Notes: generated from the letters alone by a model not told the origin. DNA of 64,000 bases from Rhynchospora pubera (GCA_028095005.1 CM051460.1:82539676-82603675); one strand, 5' to 3'. Positions 47,666 to 59,861 are shown, counted from the stretch's first letter. A program made the numbers and translations.

Positions 47666-49757
47666 GTGCCTCAAACTGAATTCAACCAATCGACAATTCT
47701 TTTTTTTTTTTTTTGATGAACGCATACGTACTTAAACTAAAAAAAATTGCAACATCTGAATGGAACATCCGAGTGAGCAACGACTTGTCCAATTTGTAGC
47801 GTCAGAATCTTTCGGGAAGATGAGGTAAAACTTGCAGAAATGTTTATCGTATTAAATGAACGATTGTGATTTAGATGCTGATTAATATTAGACAAAAAAA
47901 CTAAATTCGGTTGATTGGTCCGATCAATTAAACATGATATTATACGTTAAATTGACTCATGAATTTGAAAGGGTTTTGTGATTGTAATGTCAGGCTGCCA
48001 GCTCAAACATAGGACTACGTACAGATTACTCGAGATTTTTCCGTTGATGTGTCAATTTCCATCTAATAAAAATGTGGTAATACTAAATTTAGCGAAAAAA
48101 TAATATTGACAAAGTAGATCCTCCATTCTTGTTTTTTTTTAACAAACTATTTATATATTTAGAGAATATAAAATATAATTTTATTTATCACTCTTGTGTA
48201 CTCTCATGTTCTGTTGATCTCCATTCAATTTTTGGAAACACGAAATTAAGAGCTGTAGAGCCAAATTGCAACTTTATAATTATACTTACATCTCTAGAAA
48301 CGTTTCATCAGGAAATTCTTTAATTTTAAAAATATTCAATGAAAAATTGTATAATTTGGATAACCAACCTTCAATAAGGTGTTTAATTAAGGATCATTTT
48401 CTCCGTGAAAATGCAAATTTAATCTGGAAACTTCATTTGAACATTTCAATTTGCGAAATATTAATTCAGCTCTGTTATAAAAGAAAAGGTCGTACAGTTT
48501 ACCAGTCCATGTCAGTTGAAGATATTTCTGCAGGACAGCCTTAGCTCTTAAGCAATCTGTCAAGGTTTTAGCAATCTATGTCAAAAATTAAACTAGGGGA
48601 AATTTAACCATTGAATAATTCCACTAAAACCAAATTGTGATTTCAATGATACACTTGAGCAGTTCGGAGCTCTTATCCAGTTTCTCAAAAAGTCAAATGG
48701 GACACCAGACACCAGAAGCATGAATTGAGGAGTAATCAATTAATTTGGCCAAGTTCAAATATTTCCTTTTCAGGCTCTTTGTTATGTTTTAGAAAAACCT
48801 GGCATTTCTGTCAGCTGAGCTTTTTCTTTTATTGTGTTCTTTAAGCAACCTTTTCTTTATTGTTCGCTTGTTCAGCCTTGAATATTTTCTCTTTTGTTTT
48901 TACAAGAATTCAGAAAGGCATTATTGTCCAAGGAGCAATTCATTCCCACGATTGCATCCCGGTTACATAATATAATACACAAAATTTGCTGGTTACAAAC
49001 TTATAGTAAGTATTAAGTAATGTTGCTTCATGTTGAAAGGCTTGATCTTTGGGGGATTGGCCAAGAGAGCACAGCCGATTTTTTTAAAATCATATTAACT
49101 CTACTGATCTTACTTTAAGTATATAATAAGCTTGTCAAATTAACTCTCTGAACTCCCCTTTATAGTTTAGCTTGCACTGAGAAATTCTTCAGATTTGATT
49201 TTGTATAGAGTCAGTCTTCAGTGGTGGATGTGATTCAAAGATAAGCAGAGATATTGGGTTGTTAGATCTAAATTTGATTTCTGCTGGGAACATGTACACA
49301 GGCGAAGAAGAGTTTGGAAGAGTACTCCGAGTCTCTGAGTAATGGATTGCAGTTTGAAAGGAATAGAGCTACTCGCACAGGATTTTGGGCCTGCTGCTGT
49401 GTTTTAAAGGAATAGACATATGGTTAAAATTTATTCGCTGATAATTGATTTGACTAATTTCTAGAGCAGAGAGAAATGTATATATGTTTTCACCATTTTG
49501 AGTTTGAATTTTGAAGAAGCATAAAGTTCGACAACGGTATCAAGTGTAACAAGAAAAGGGGATTTGACTCAAAAAAAATAGGAAAAAAATATGCAACTAG
49601 AGTTGAATAATTAATGGTTCTCATTTATTATGAATTGCATAAATAGTTCATGTCTCCTAGGTCCACATGTAACAATCTTTTTTATTTATATTCTCCAATC
49701 CAACAATAACTAATCACTCAATTCTATTAATATTTCTGATGAAACAAACACTCAATC
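47666..49757. repeat. Chitinase-array spacer, 3' side of copy 3
   Basis: No gene. About 47720-48120 matches about 17400-17760; about 48290-48470 matches about 25330-25510 and 30350-30540; from about 48690 it matches the 53-kb copy. A T-run lies at 47700-47715. Confidence 0.65.
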
Positions 49758-50919
49758 TCACACACTGCCCAGTACTTGACCACTGTAATTGTTTTGCACA
49801 TCAGCGTATCTATCCCAGATCATTATCCCACCATACAGCGACGACCCCTGAATAGCCGGCAGAACCTGAGATGTCAGGTCGTTTTGTGGAATGTACCCAG
49901 GAATGCTAGACGAAGCCGGTATCCCCAAAAATATGTTTGTCGCTTTAATACTGCTCGTCCAAGTGTTCCAGGAGTTCACAAGGTTGGTTGCGTCACCGGA
50001 CGAGTACTGGCATTGTCCATTGTTGTAGAATTGTATCCAGACATAGTCGAACAACCCAGTCTGCAATGCGGGCCCCACATACGTGTCAGGGAAAGGACAC
50101 TGGGGAGCAGCTGTGAGGTAGACCTTATTGCCCTGGCTGCTGTACTGCGAGAGGAAGTTTGCCAGGTCACCGTAGTAGTCAGAACTTCCGCCTTCTATGT
50201 CAAAGTCAATGCCATCAAGAACGGCGGAGCCGAGGGGACGGGAAGAGGAGCTTCCTCCGAGGTAGTTATTCCAAAGATAGTCGGCCACACTCTGAGCATC
50301 TAAGGTGGAGGTGAGCTGGTAACTGCCTGTTGCTCCACCAAGGGAAAGAATAACCTATGTATAATTATAAGATTAATATAAAATACATTGTTAGCTACTA
50401 ATTAATTAATTTCAGTTTTAATTTGTCTTTTAGTTGACATGAGAACTTTTCAGAGAATGATGAATTTGCTCTTTTTATTTGGTTGGTCAAAAGTAAACCC
50501 TTTTGGATGTACATAGCAAGAGCATGAAAAAAAAAAAGAAACAGAATCAAATTAGTTAATAATAATTAATTAATTTTTGTTAAGAGAAATATTGAATAGT
50601 ACTCATGCATATTACGTACCTTGATGCCCCTGGACTGGCATGATTGGATGTCAGAGGTGAGGCCGGTGCAAGTACCTGAGGGGGGGTCGCAATGCCCAGC
50701 AAGATTGAGAACGGGGGTTTGGCCATTGCCAAAGGTGGTTAGGAAAGCCAACATGACATACTGATAGTTTCCAGTGGCACATGTGTCAGCCAGGGTTCCC
50801 TCGCCGCCATTCTGGCCCCAGTACACAGCAATGCTGCCGGCCCGGGCAGAAGCCGTGAGGAGAGAGAGCAAGAGAGGAATGAGGAGAACAGAGAGAGTAG
50901 TCCTGGTTCGAGATGCCAT
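49758..50919 (-). CDS. Class III (GH18) acidic endochitinase, copy 3
   Basis: Intact two-exon gene: 50919-50620 (100 codons) and 50354-49758 (198 codons plus stop), a 298-residue precursor. The signal peptide (SVLLIPLLLSLLTASARAG) precedes SIAVYWGQNGGEGTL. Exon 2 carries SLGGA and the catalytic DGIDFDIE (Asp147, Asp150, Asp152, Glu154) and the conserved YVWIQFYNN and GGIMIWDRY segments of the barrel. The 265-bp intron has AAG|GTACGT and CATAG|GTTATT junctions. A TATA box (minus CTATAAATAC) is at 50961-50970, about 45 bp upstream. It is more diverged from copies 1 and 2 than those are from each other, and nearly identical to broken copy 4. Expected role: secreted chitin hydrolysis, usually in defence. 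Confidence 0.93.
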
Positions 50920-51677
50920 TGCTGAGATAGATATGGTTTATCCTAGTGAGGTCAGAGTATGTATTTATAGTATAGAAGTTGGCATGTAATTTCAAGTTGG
51001 TTTTAGTAGGACGTTTCCTCTTGGACCGGAGACTTCTCAGTTTGACTGAATACTTTAGGTGGGACTGGTCGGTGCATATTTGAATTGGCATAAGATAGTT
51101 ATTTTTTAAAAAGACTTGCAGGGTTTGGAGACCAAGTCCATCCTTCTTAAGAAAACTTAATGAGGTTAGATAATTTCCAGAAAATTGTAATAGACTTTTG
51201 ATGCAACTCTTTTGAAATACTAATAGAACTTTCCAATTGTATATACATTTGTCTGATTCTTTATGAGAAAAGGTGCAAGATTAAAGTTAGTTGAATGAAT
51301 AGTATATCAAAATCAAAGATGCCAATTAATAATTTGATGATGGAAAGAAAAAAGCATGATATACTTGACTCTGATAAGCTAGCTAGTCAGCTAGCGTATG
51401 AGGAGGCTTAGGAGAAGAACAGAAAAATTAAATAAACATTAAAGATAAAGAAAGAAAACGGATGCAAAATTCAACAAGCATCTTTTGTTAATACGCTACA
51501 CTATCTGCAATTATATGGCCGAAAACAAAAAGAAAAAATTGGCAGTACCAACCAATTCTGATAGATGAACAAACTTATTAACGAATCCATCATTTTTGGG
51601 ACATAATGCTAACAGTAAAACAATACTGATAGTTGACGTTTAACAATTACAGATCTATTCGTTTCTAGAAAAAATGA

Positions 51678-51824
51678 ATTTTTTTCGCTGAAATAACGGT
51701 GTTATTTCAAAAATGTCGCGTTACGCATTTTTTTTATTTGAAACTGTAACGTTGGTACATTTTTGTCCGAAAAACCGAAATTTCGAAAATAACGCCGTTA
51801 TTTCGGTGAAATTTAAAAACTTTG
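51678..51824. mobile_element. Short GAAATAACGG element with ~30-bp target duplication
   Basis: A 147-bp insertion with palindromic ends (TTCGCTGAAATAACGG ... CGCCGTTATTTCGGTGAAAT). The sequences either side, 51647-51677 and 51825-51853, are the same ~30 bp (AGATCTATTCGTTTCTAG and AAATCTATTTGTTTCTA in their centres). Paralogous copy B has that sequence once (about 55847-55877) with no insert. Same family as 12758-13221. Confidence 0.75.
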
Positions 51825-51921
51825 TTACAAATCTATTTGTTTCTAAAAAATGAGAAAAAGTTTTTTTTCTAGTCAGATGTCTAACTGAGAAGGAAATAAA
51901 ATATTGGTGTCCCTAAACATT

Positions 51922-52878
51922 CAACAATTATAACCACCAACGTTCCAAAATCCATCGCTACCATAGCTGAACTAAAAATTGAATTTTCACTCTCTCCTCT
52001 CACGCGCGCTCTCCTTCCGCTCTCTCGTCTCACGCGCACTCTCCTTTTCTCCTCTCCTCTCTCCTTTCCTGGCACGTTCATCTTCTCCGCCTACTCTCTT
52101 CCCTCCTCTGCCACACTCCCCTCCATCCCTCTTCACTCTCCTTCTACCTCCACGCCTTTCCTTCTCTTCTCTGTCTTCTTCCCTATGCCTCCTTCATCAA
52201 TAATTCATTTCTCATCAAATAGTGAGAATGTAAAACAAATTGAACACATAAAGGTAATAAATTGAACATATGAATAAACAAAGTGAATATATACACCAAT
52301 AAATTAAGACATAAAATAAACACAGAAGTTTGATGCAAAGCAAAACAAATTGAAAACCTAAAAGTAACAAATTTAACATATGAATGAACAAAGTGAACAT
52401 ATACACCAACAAAGTGAGACATAAAATAAACACAGAATTCTGACGTACAACAAAACAATTTGAACACATAAAAGTAACAAGTTGAACATATAAATGAACA
52501 AAATAAACATATAGACCAACAAAGAGAGACATATAAAATAAACACAGAAGTCTGACGCACAACAAAACAAATTGAACACATAAAAGTAACAAATTGAACA
52601 TATGAATGAACAAAGTGAACATATACACCAACAAAGTGAGACGTATAAAATAACACAGCAAAACAAAATGAACACTTAAAATAACAAATTGAACAGATGC
52701 AATAAACAAAGTGAACTAAACCTGACGCACAGAAGGAAGGCGTAGAAGGGAGAGGGAGCATACCCACGCTGAATGAGGAGAGGGGAGCGCTTCGCTGGGT
52801 GAGGAGAGGAGAGCGTCTCGCTAGCGATAACGATGGCGCGGATAATTTGTTTAGGGATGGTATATAGTAATTTTCCTT
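51922..52878. mobile_element. 957-bp insertion with internal minisatellite
   Basis: Present in duplication copy A and absent from copy B, where CTGAACATTTAGCATTTAGG is continuous. Both junctions carry AACATT (51916-51921 and 52879-52884). The left part is a C/T-rich stretch with repeated CTCTCCTCTC and CACGCGC words; the centre is a minisatellite. No terminal inverted repeats are obvious, so the class is unknown. Confidence 0.7.
52205..52720. repeat. ~111-bp minisatellite, four to five units
   Basis: AAAGTGAACATATACACCAA recurs at about 52279, 52390, 52501 and 52613. Each unit also holds CAAATTGAACACATAAAAGT and AACACAGAAGTCTGACG. Minus-strand frames through it (repeated SLCWCICSLCSFIC-like peptides) are translated repeat, not genes. 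Confidence 0.85.
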
Positions 52879-53057
52879 AACATTTATTAGGTTACCAAAT
52901 ATTGTGTCAAGAATTTACTAGTTTTGGACGAATTCAAGATAATTAAAATGGGTAGTACAATGCTACAACTACAAGCACAAAGAGACGGAAATTACTGACT
53001 CTGCCATTTGCACCATCCCGTGTCATCAAGTTTATATTTGTTCTCTTTATTCATTTA

Positions 53058-56010
53058 TATAGTCAAATGGGATATCAGTCTCACCAGACACCAGGAGCAT
53101 GAATTGAGGAGTAATCAATTAATTAAGCTAAGTTTAAATATTTCCTTTTCAGGCTCTTTGTTATGTTTTAGAAAAACCTGAAATTTCTGTCAGCTGAGCT
53201 TTTTCTTTTATTGTGTTCTTTTAAGTGACCTTTCCTTTATTGTTCACTTGTTCAGCCTTAAATATTTTCTCTTTTGTTTTTAGAAGAATAAAAAAAAGGC
53301 ATTATTGTCCAAGGAGCAATTCATTCCCATGATTGCATCCCAGTTAAATAATATAATATACACAAAATTTGGAGGTTGCAAACTTATAATAAGTAATGTT
53401 GCTTCATTTTGAAAGGATCGATAGATCTTTGGGGGATTGGCCAAGAGAGCACAGCCGATTCTTTGAAATCATATTAACTCTACTGATCTTACTTTAAGTA
53501 TATAATAAGATTGTCAAATTAACTCTCTGAACTCCCCTTTATAGTTTAGCTTGCACTGAGAAATTCTTCAGATTTGATTTTTTATCGGTCAGCCTTCAGC
53601 AGAGATATTGAGTTGTTAGATCTAAATTTGATTTCTGCTGGGAAATTAAGACGTACATAGGCGAGTCAGTCTTCAATTAATGTTTAAAATTGATTTGCTG
53701 ATAATTGATTTGACTATTTTCTTGGGCCATGAGATCTGTATATATGTTTCACCATTTTGAGTTTGAAGGAGCATAAAGTTCGATCGACAATGGTGTCAAG
53801 TGTAACAAGAACAGGGATTTTGACTCAAAAAATAGGAAAAAAAATGGAACTAGAGTTGAATAATGGTTCTCATTTATTATGAATTGCATAAATAGTTCAT
53901 GTCTCCTAGGTCCACATGCAACAATATTTTTTTATTTAATGTTCTCCAATCCAACAATAACTAAGCACTCAATTCTATTTCTGATCAAACAAACACTCAA
54001 TCTCACACACTACCCAGTACTTGACCACTGTAATTGTTTAGCACATCAGCATATCTATCCCAGATCATTATCCCGCCATACAGCGACGACCCCTGAATAG
54101 CCGGCAGAACCTGAGATGTCAGGTCGTTTGGTGGAATGTACCCAGGAATGCTAGACGAAGCCGGTATCCCCAAAAATATGTTTGTCGCTTTAATACTGCT
54201 CGTCCAAGTGTTCCAGTAGTTCACAAGGTTAGTTGCGTCGCCGGCCGAGTACTGGCATTGTCCATTGTTGTAGATCTATTGTATCCAGACATAGTCGAAC
54301 AACCCAGTCTGCAATGCGGGCCCCACATACGTGTCAGGGAAAGGACACTGGGGAGCAGCTGTGAGGTAGACCTTATTGCCCTGGCTGCTGTACTGCGAGA
54401 GGAAGTTTGCCAGGTCACCGTAGTAGTCAGAACTTCCGCCTTCTATGTCAAAGTCAATGCCATCAAGAACGGCGGAGCCGAGGGGACGGGAAGAGGAGCT
54501 TCCTCCGAGGTAGTTATTCCAAAGATAGTCGGCCACACTCTGAGCATGAATAACCTATGTATAATTATAAGATTAATATAAAATACATTGTTAGCTACTA
54601 ATTAATTAATTTCAGTTTTAATTTGTCTTTTAGTTGACATGAGAACTTTTCAGAGAATGATGAATTTGCTCTTTTTATTTGGTTGGTCAAAAGTAAACCC
54701 TTTTGGATGTACATAGCAAGAGCATGAAAAAAATAAAAAAAAATAAAAAAGAAAGAAACAGAATTTTTGTTGAAAGAAATATTGAATAGTACTCATAGTA
54801 CCTTGATGCCCCTGGACTGGCATGATTGGATGTCAGAGGTGAGGCTGGTGCAAGTACCTGAGGGGGGGTCGCAATGCCCAGCAAGATTGAGAACGGGGGT
54901 TTGGCCATTGCCAAAGGTGGTAAGGAAAGCCAACATGACATACTGATAGTTTCCGGTGGCACATGTGTCGGCCAGGGTTCCCTCACCGCCATTCTGGCCC
55001 CAGTACACAGCAATGCTGCCGGCCCGAGCAGAAGCCGTGAGGAGAGAGAGCAAGAGAGGAATGAGGAGTACAGAGAGAGTAGTCCTGGTTTGAGATGCCA
55101 TTGCTGAGATAGATATGGTTTATCCTAGTGAGGTCAGAGTATGTATTTATAGTATAGAAGTTGGCATGTAATTTCAAGTTGGTTTTAGTAGGACGTTTCC
55201 TCTTGGACCGGAGACTTCTCAGTTTGACTGAATACTTTAGGTGGTACTGGTCGGTGCATATTTGAATTGGCATAAGATAGTTATTTTTTAAAAAGACTTG
55301 CAGGGTTTGGATACCAAGTCCATCCTTCTTTCTTAAGTAAACTTAATGAGGTTAGATAATTTCCAGAAAATTGTAATAGACTTTTGATGCAACTCTTTTG
55401 AAATACTAATAGAACTTTCCAATTGTATGTACATTTGTCTGATTCTTTATGAGAAAAGGTGCATGATTAAAGTTAGTTGAATGAATAGTATATCAAAATC
55501 AAAGATGCCAATTTGATGATGGAAAGAAAAAAGCATGATATACTTACTTACTTGACTCTGATAAGCTAGTCAACTAGCGCATGAGGAGGCTTAGGAGAAG
55601 AACAGAAAAATTAAAATAAACATCAAAGAAAAAACAAAGAAAACGGATGCAAAATTCAGCAAGCTTCTTTTGTTAATACGCTGCACTATCTGCAATTATA
55701 TGGCCGAAAACAAAAGGAAAACAATAGCAGTAGCAACGAATTCTGATTGATGAACAAACTTATTAACGAATTCACCAGATATGAGTGAATCATTTTTGGG
55801 ACAAAATGCTAACACTAAAACAATACTGATAGTTGACGTTTAATAATTACAGATCTATTCGTTTCTAGAAAAAATGAGAAAAAGTATGTTGTCTAGCTAG
55901 ATGTGTAGCAGAGAAGGAAATAAAATGTCTGTGTTCCTGAACATTTAGCATTTAGGTTACCAAATATTGTGTCAAAATTTTACTAGTTTTGGACGAATTC
56001 ATGACATAAA
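53058..56010. repeat. Segmental duplication, copy B (holds chitinase pseudogene 4)
   Basis: Collinear with 48690-52940 and nearly identical through the gene. It lacks both transposon insertions of copy A, so it represents the empty sites. Confidence 0.88.
54003..55101 (-). pseudogene. Class III chitinase, copy 4 (broken exon 2)
   Basis: Exon 1 (55101-54802, 100 codons) is intact, with the same signal peptide as copy 3. Exon 2 (54554-54003) has two lesions relative to copy 3. First, a 48-bp in-frame deletion just after the acceptor fuses VI directly to HAQSVAD, removing 16 residues including the SLGG substrate-site strand. Second, a 3-bp change turns WIQFYNN into WIQ-stop-IYNN (TAG near 54287), before the C-terminal third. 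The catalytic DGIDFDIE itself remains. The intron is 247 bp and the TATA box (55143-55152) is kept, so it may still be transcribed. It is a recent pseudogene of copy 3. Confidence 0.9.
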
Positions 56011-56179
56011 CAAGAAGAGACAAAACACTTTCTTTTTAATATAACTAGGCCTTGGACTCGCAAGTTGAACATGTATCGTCTCGGGCCGGATATTTTCATT
56101 AGACATTTACTAATAAATGGGTCCATCGACTTGGAATTAATTTGCTAGCGGATAGTCTGGCGATCTATTAACTATCAGT

Positions 56180-57673
56180 TATGGGTGAAAACGGAAATTG
56201 TTTCGACCGCCTGGTGGTTTCGTTTCGTCTGAAACGAAACAAAACGGTTCTGGAATTGGGTTTCGTTCCAGAAATGAAACGGAGAGCGCAACTTAAAACC
56301 TATTTCGCCTGTGAAATGAAACGGCTGACGAAACATACATGTTTCGTGATCGTTGTTTCGTGCATTTCGTTCTACAATTCTACGGCAGTACTTTTAATTA
56401 GATTTTAGAAAAGAATAGGCGGAGAAAATGATGGAGAGATCAGGTTTTCTGCACCGTTGGTCGCTGGACACATCTCGCCTCTCTCTCAGACGCCTCCAGT
56501 CCCATCCCAAACCCCTCTCTCTCGCACTGTCGCACACCTTGTCTCATCTTCCTCCTTTCTACCCGGCCGACATACCACCTCTCCCTCATTCTCCTATCAA
56601 TCAAGCCGATGAGCCGAACACGACCTCTCTCTCCTACTCCTTCTCCGTTACCTCTCTCAAGTCTCGCCCTTAATCCCAGCAAGCATCAACAAAAATTAAA
56701 TGAGCCCCTTCCTTCTTCGTTGCCTCTCTCTTCTCCTCTGTTGGGCCCGCCTCGGTTGCCTCTCACTCAGCTGAGCTCTTTCCTTCTCCGTGTCTGACTC
56801 GACAAGTTCGACGCCGTAGCGAAGATCAAGATGATTATCGCTTGTGAGGGAGAACACCACCTCTCTCTCCTCACAATTGAGCCTTGTTCAATCTTTCAGC
56901 CAAGGAAGAACTAGTATAAGTTGAGCCATGTTCAATCTTTCACACAAGAGAACCACTGCTCTTAATAACAAGCCTAAGCACTTACCAAGGAAGAGGCCAA
57001 GGCCATTGCTGCCAAGCTCAAACGGTTTTGGAGTAGATAGATTAAGGTAAGGGAAGAAGATGTGATTTTTCGATTGATTAGTGTACAATGTTATTTTGGA
57101 TGTTCTTTTTGTGTTTTGAGCTCTTCTATGGATTGTTGTGTCAATTTGAGATATCTCAATTTTGAGTATTTGAATTATTTAATTTTTGTTGTCGATGGCT
57201 AACAGTAGACTGCTTTCACAAATTTGTTAATTTTTTTTATGCTGGGATTAATTTAGAGGGGTATCAGTGCAGTATAAAGTATACTGGTACGGTAAATAAA
57301 GTGGATTAATTTTGATTATCTCAAATTAGTTGGTGCACTAGTACGATAAATACAGGGTACCAGTACAGTATATTGTTGTGTTTTGTGATTGCTTGTATAA
57401 AAAGTTCAAACGGTTAACAAGTTTACAATTTTGATTATCTCAATTTTTTTCTATACCAGTGCGGTTAAATATTGTGCAAACGAGAGGTTAACGAGTTGAG
57501 ACGGTTCAACCGTTTTGATCGTGTAAGTATAACGAAACGATCAGCGCAACAAATTTCAGTTGCGTTATACAGACGAAACGCAAAACGAAAAAATTAACCT
57601 CTTCCGTCTATTACGCGAAATGATTGACGCAAGAAGTAATTTGCGTCATCGTTATAATCGTTTTGCAGCCCTA
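56180..57673. mobile_element. Non-autonomous hAT element (1494 bp)
   Basis: Ends TATGGGTGAAAACGG and the inverse of TAGGGCTGCAAAACG, flanked by CTATCAGT (56172-56179) and CTGTCAGT (57674-57681), an 8-bp duplication with one mismatch. Subterminal regions repeat GAAACG/CGTTTC words. The centre (56430-57060) is CT-rich and has short frames that I do not recognise, possibly captured 5' gene sequence. No hAT transposase motif is seen. Confidence 0.8.
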
Positions 57674-57729
57674 CTGTCAGTGCACATGCTTGTGTCATTT
57701 GTTTCGTAACCTTTGGTTAAAATTTCAAT

Positions 57730-57918
57730 GGTTCCGTTTGGATGCGTTGAGAATAAGGTAGGAAGAAGGAAGAAGGAAAGAAATTTATTGGAAATGGATA
57801 AATTTATTGAAAAGTGTGTAACTTTTGTGAAGAGTTTGGATGGTTAGAAATAAATTTATTGGTAAAAAGTGATTATTCCTTATTCCTTATTCCGAGAAGA
57901 AGCCATCTAAACGGAGCC
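57730..57918. mobile_element. PIF/Harbinger-like MITE, GGCTCCGTTTGG family
   Basis: 189 bp, GGTTCCGTTTGGATGCG to AACGGAGCC, with AAT on both sides (57727-57729, 57919-57921). Nearly identical to the copy at 31496. Confidence 0.88.
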
Positions 57919-57921
57919 AAT

Positions 57922-58365
57922 GTTTTACTGGATAAGAAGCTCCGAGTCGTTTTTAATTCACACCCCCAGCGCAGAGAATTCTTTTATGCGTCTCATCGAG
58001 TTTAATCAAAATTGTCAGATTCATCTGCGGAATTGGATAAGGAATTATCAATCTTAGATTCATATATCATAACCTGCCTGTAGGATGTGGTTTATACGAC
58101 TCAAAATATTTTGGGTTTCCACGAATAAAATAACATGAAAGAAAGAAACTATTCATTTTAATTTAAACTACCTGATGCTTCATGCATGTATGCACCTATT
58201 AATTGACAATGACTAGGGCCCACAGTGAAAATAGAGATTCAATAACTTTTAATATTGGGCCTATTTAAGACCCAGGCACCCAGCCGAAATTTTAAAAAAT
58301 AATATTAAAATAATATAATCCAATAAAATTAATATCAATTTAATCAGTTTAATATAAATAGTATC
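57922..58365. other. AT-rich intergenic sequence
   Basis: No feature recognised. Confidence 0.4.
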
Positions 58366-59848
58366 TGTTGTCCCTAAGGGGGGGCGGCTTAACCAAGGTT
58401 TAGCGGAAGCGATTAAGGTTTTGGACCGGTTTGGTATGAACTATCCTAACACAATTCAATTGGTACCCAATACAAGCAAGCACACAAGCAATTCACAATG
58501 CAAGGAAAGTAAAGAGAGAAAGAGAGAGAGAAATTGAACACGCGATGTGATTACGGAGTTCCGACCCGCTAGAAGAAGCTAGCCTTAGTCGTACGTCTCC
58601 GGGAGTTCCGCTACCACGAAAGGGCGCGCTCCGTTCAATTCCAACAAGAACGGGACTACAACTTCGAACCGAATCACCTCGTCACAAGGACACTCGAGGC
58701 GGATCGGCCTAACTCGAATGGCACAACGGCCTCAAAGGAGAAGAGCTCTCAACCTATTCCAACCTACACCTAGCGACAATGTCGGGGCGGCGGTGTTTGA
58801 GGCTACTAAATCTTTCAAGATGATCTAGCTATGAAAAGCTCAAGTGGGAGAGTATCCCTATGCTCAAAGGCTCAATTCTGGTCTAATTTTGCAAAGTGAA
58901 GCTCTCTAACTCGTTAGATGGAGAGAGAACAAGGGGTGGATATATATAGGGCTCGAAATGAGCAGTTCCCCAGCAAAAACTGGACACAGCGTTGTACAAC
59001 GCTAAATAGCGTTATACAACGCTGGAATATGACCGTTGTAAATTCTAACGGCTCTTTAAAATAGTCGTTGGTCTGTCAGAGCGTTGTGCAACGCTATTTG
59101 CCGTCGCACAACGAAGGAGTGTATAACCAAAGGAAAGCTCCGACAATTCCGTTGGAAATTGTCAGAGCGTTGCTTGCCACTGAATGGCGTTACACAACGT
59201 TAAAGGAGACAAAAGGAACAACTCTGACAGATTCAACAGAGCGTTGTACAACTCTATATACCGTCACACAACGCTAACGTTACCCAACGCTGAAAGACGT
59301 TGGCTAACGTTAACAGAAACTTTGCATGTAAAAACGACTGTTTACATGGGACAGCTAACTTGGGATTTTTGTGGCGTTGTGCAACGCTATATGGCGTTGC
59401 ACGATGGTACTCAAGAAATTTTTCAAGTTTTTTAACTGCAGCGTTGTACAACACTACTGAGCGTTGTACAACGTTGTGAATCAGCGTTGCCTAACTCTAT
59501 ATAGCGTTGTGCAACGTTGATTCACAAAAGTATGAATTTAGTTGTTCTAGCGTTGTGTGCCACTATTTAGCGTTGTACGACGCTAGGTCACTGAAAACAG
59601 GATTTTGCTGGTTTATTGAGCTTTTCGCTATCTAGACCATTTCAAGCATAAACAAGGACTAAAGTATACCTTCTATCCTAGTCTAAACTAGCCTACAAAA
59701 TCTCTAAAGACTAGATCTTGATCTTTCTTAAAGCTTTTATCCAAGTCCTCATAAATTGTATCTTCTTCCTATAAAACTCAAAGAAGATTGTTAAATGCCA
59801 AATGATATTGTTTTGTAATCGACAAACCTAGAGACGTTTAGTACAACA
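58366..59848 (-). mobile_element. Copia-like LTR (1483 bp), minus orientation
   Basis: The ends read TGTTGT and ACAACA, the TG...CA inverted termini of an LTR. On the minus strand it is preceded by a polypurine tract, AAAAGGGGGAGA (59850-59861), which makes this the 3' LTR of a minus-strand element. The TATA box is CCTATATATATCC (minus, about 58940-58952). The U3 part upstream of it (58985-59585) is filled with palindromes of GCGTTGTACAACGC type. Confidence 0.75.
58985..59585. repeat. GCGTTGTACAACGC palindrome cluster in the LTR U3
   Basis: At least eight paired copies of GCGTTGTRCAACGC-like palindromes, many arranged as two palindromes separated by a short AT linker (CTAAATAG, CTATATGG, CTACTGAG, CTATATAG). 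Spacing between pairs is about 70 bp. Confidence 0.85.
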
Positions 59849-59849
59849 A

Positions 59850-59861
59850 TCTCCCCCTTTT
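59850..59861 (-). other. Polypurine tract
   Basis: The minus strand reads AAAAGGGGGAGA directly before the LTR start, the priming site for plus-strand DNA in retrotransposons. Confidence 0.65.

Larger units (their letters stand above)
48690..52940. repeat. Segmental duplication, copy A (holds chitinase 3)
   Basis: Collinear with 53058-56010, from GTCAAATGGGA...CACCAGACACCAG on the left to GGTTACCAAATATTGTGTCA...GTTTTGGACGAATTCA on the right. Copy A contains two insertions absent from copy B: 51678-51824 and 51922-52878. Confidence 0.88.

Noticed and set aside
49776..50303. A 175-codon plus-strand frame opposite chitinase 3
   Set aside because: Antisense shadow of a GC-richer coding exon; no family resemblance and no promoter. 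Similar shadows occur opposite copies 1, 2 and 4 and the kinase.
52183..52767. Long minus-strand frame with repeated cysteine-rich, membrane-like peptide
   Set aside because: Translated 111-bp minisatellite inside a transposon insertion; several frames stay open because the repeat lacks stops, not because of selection.
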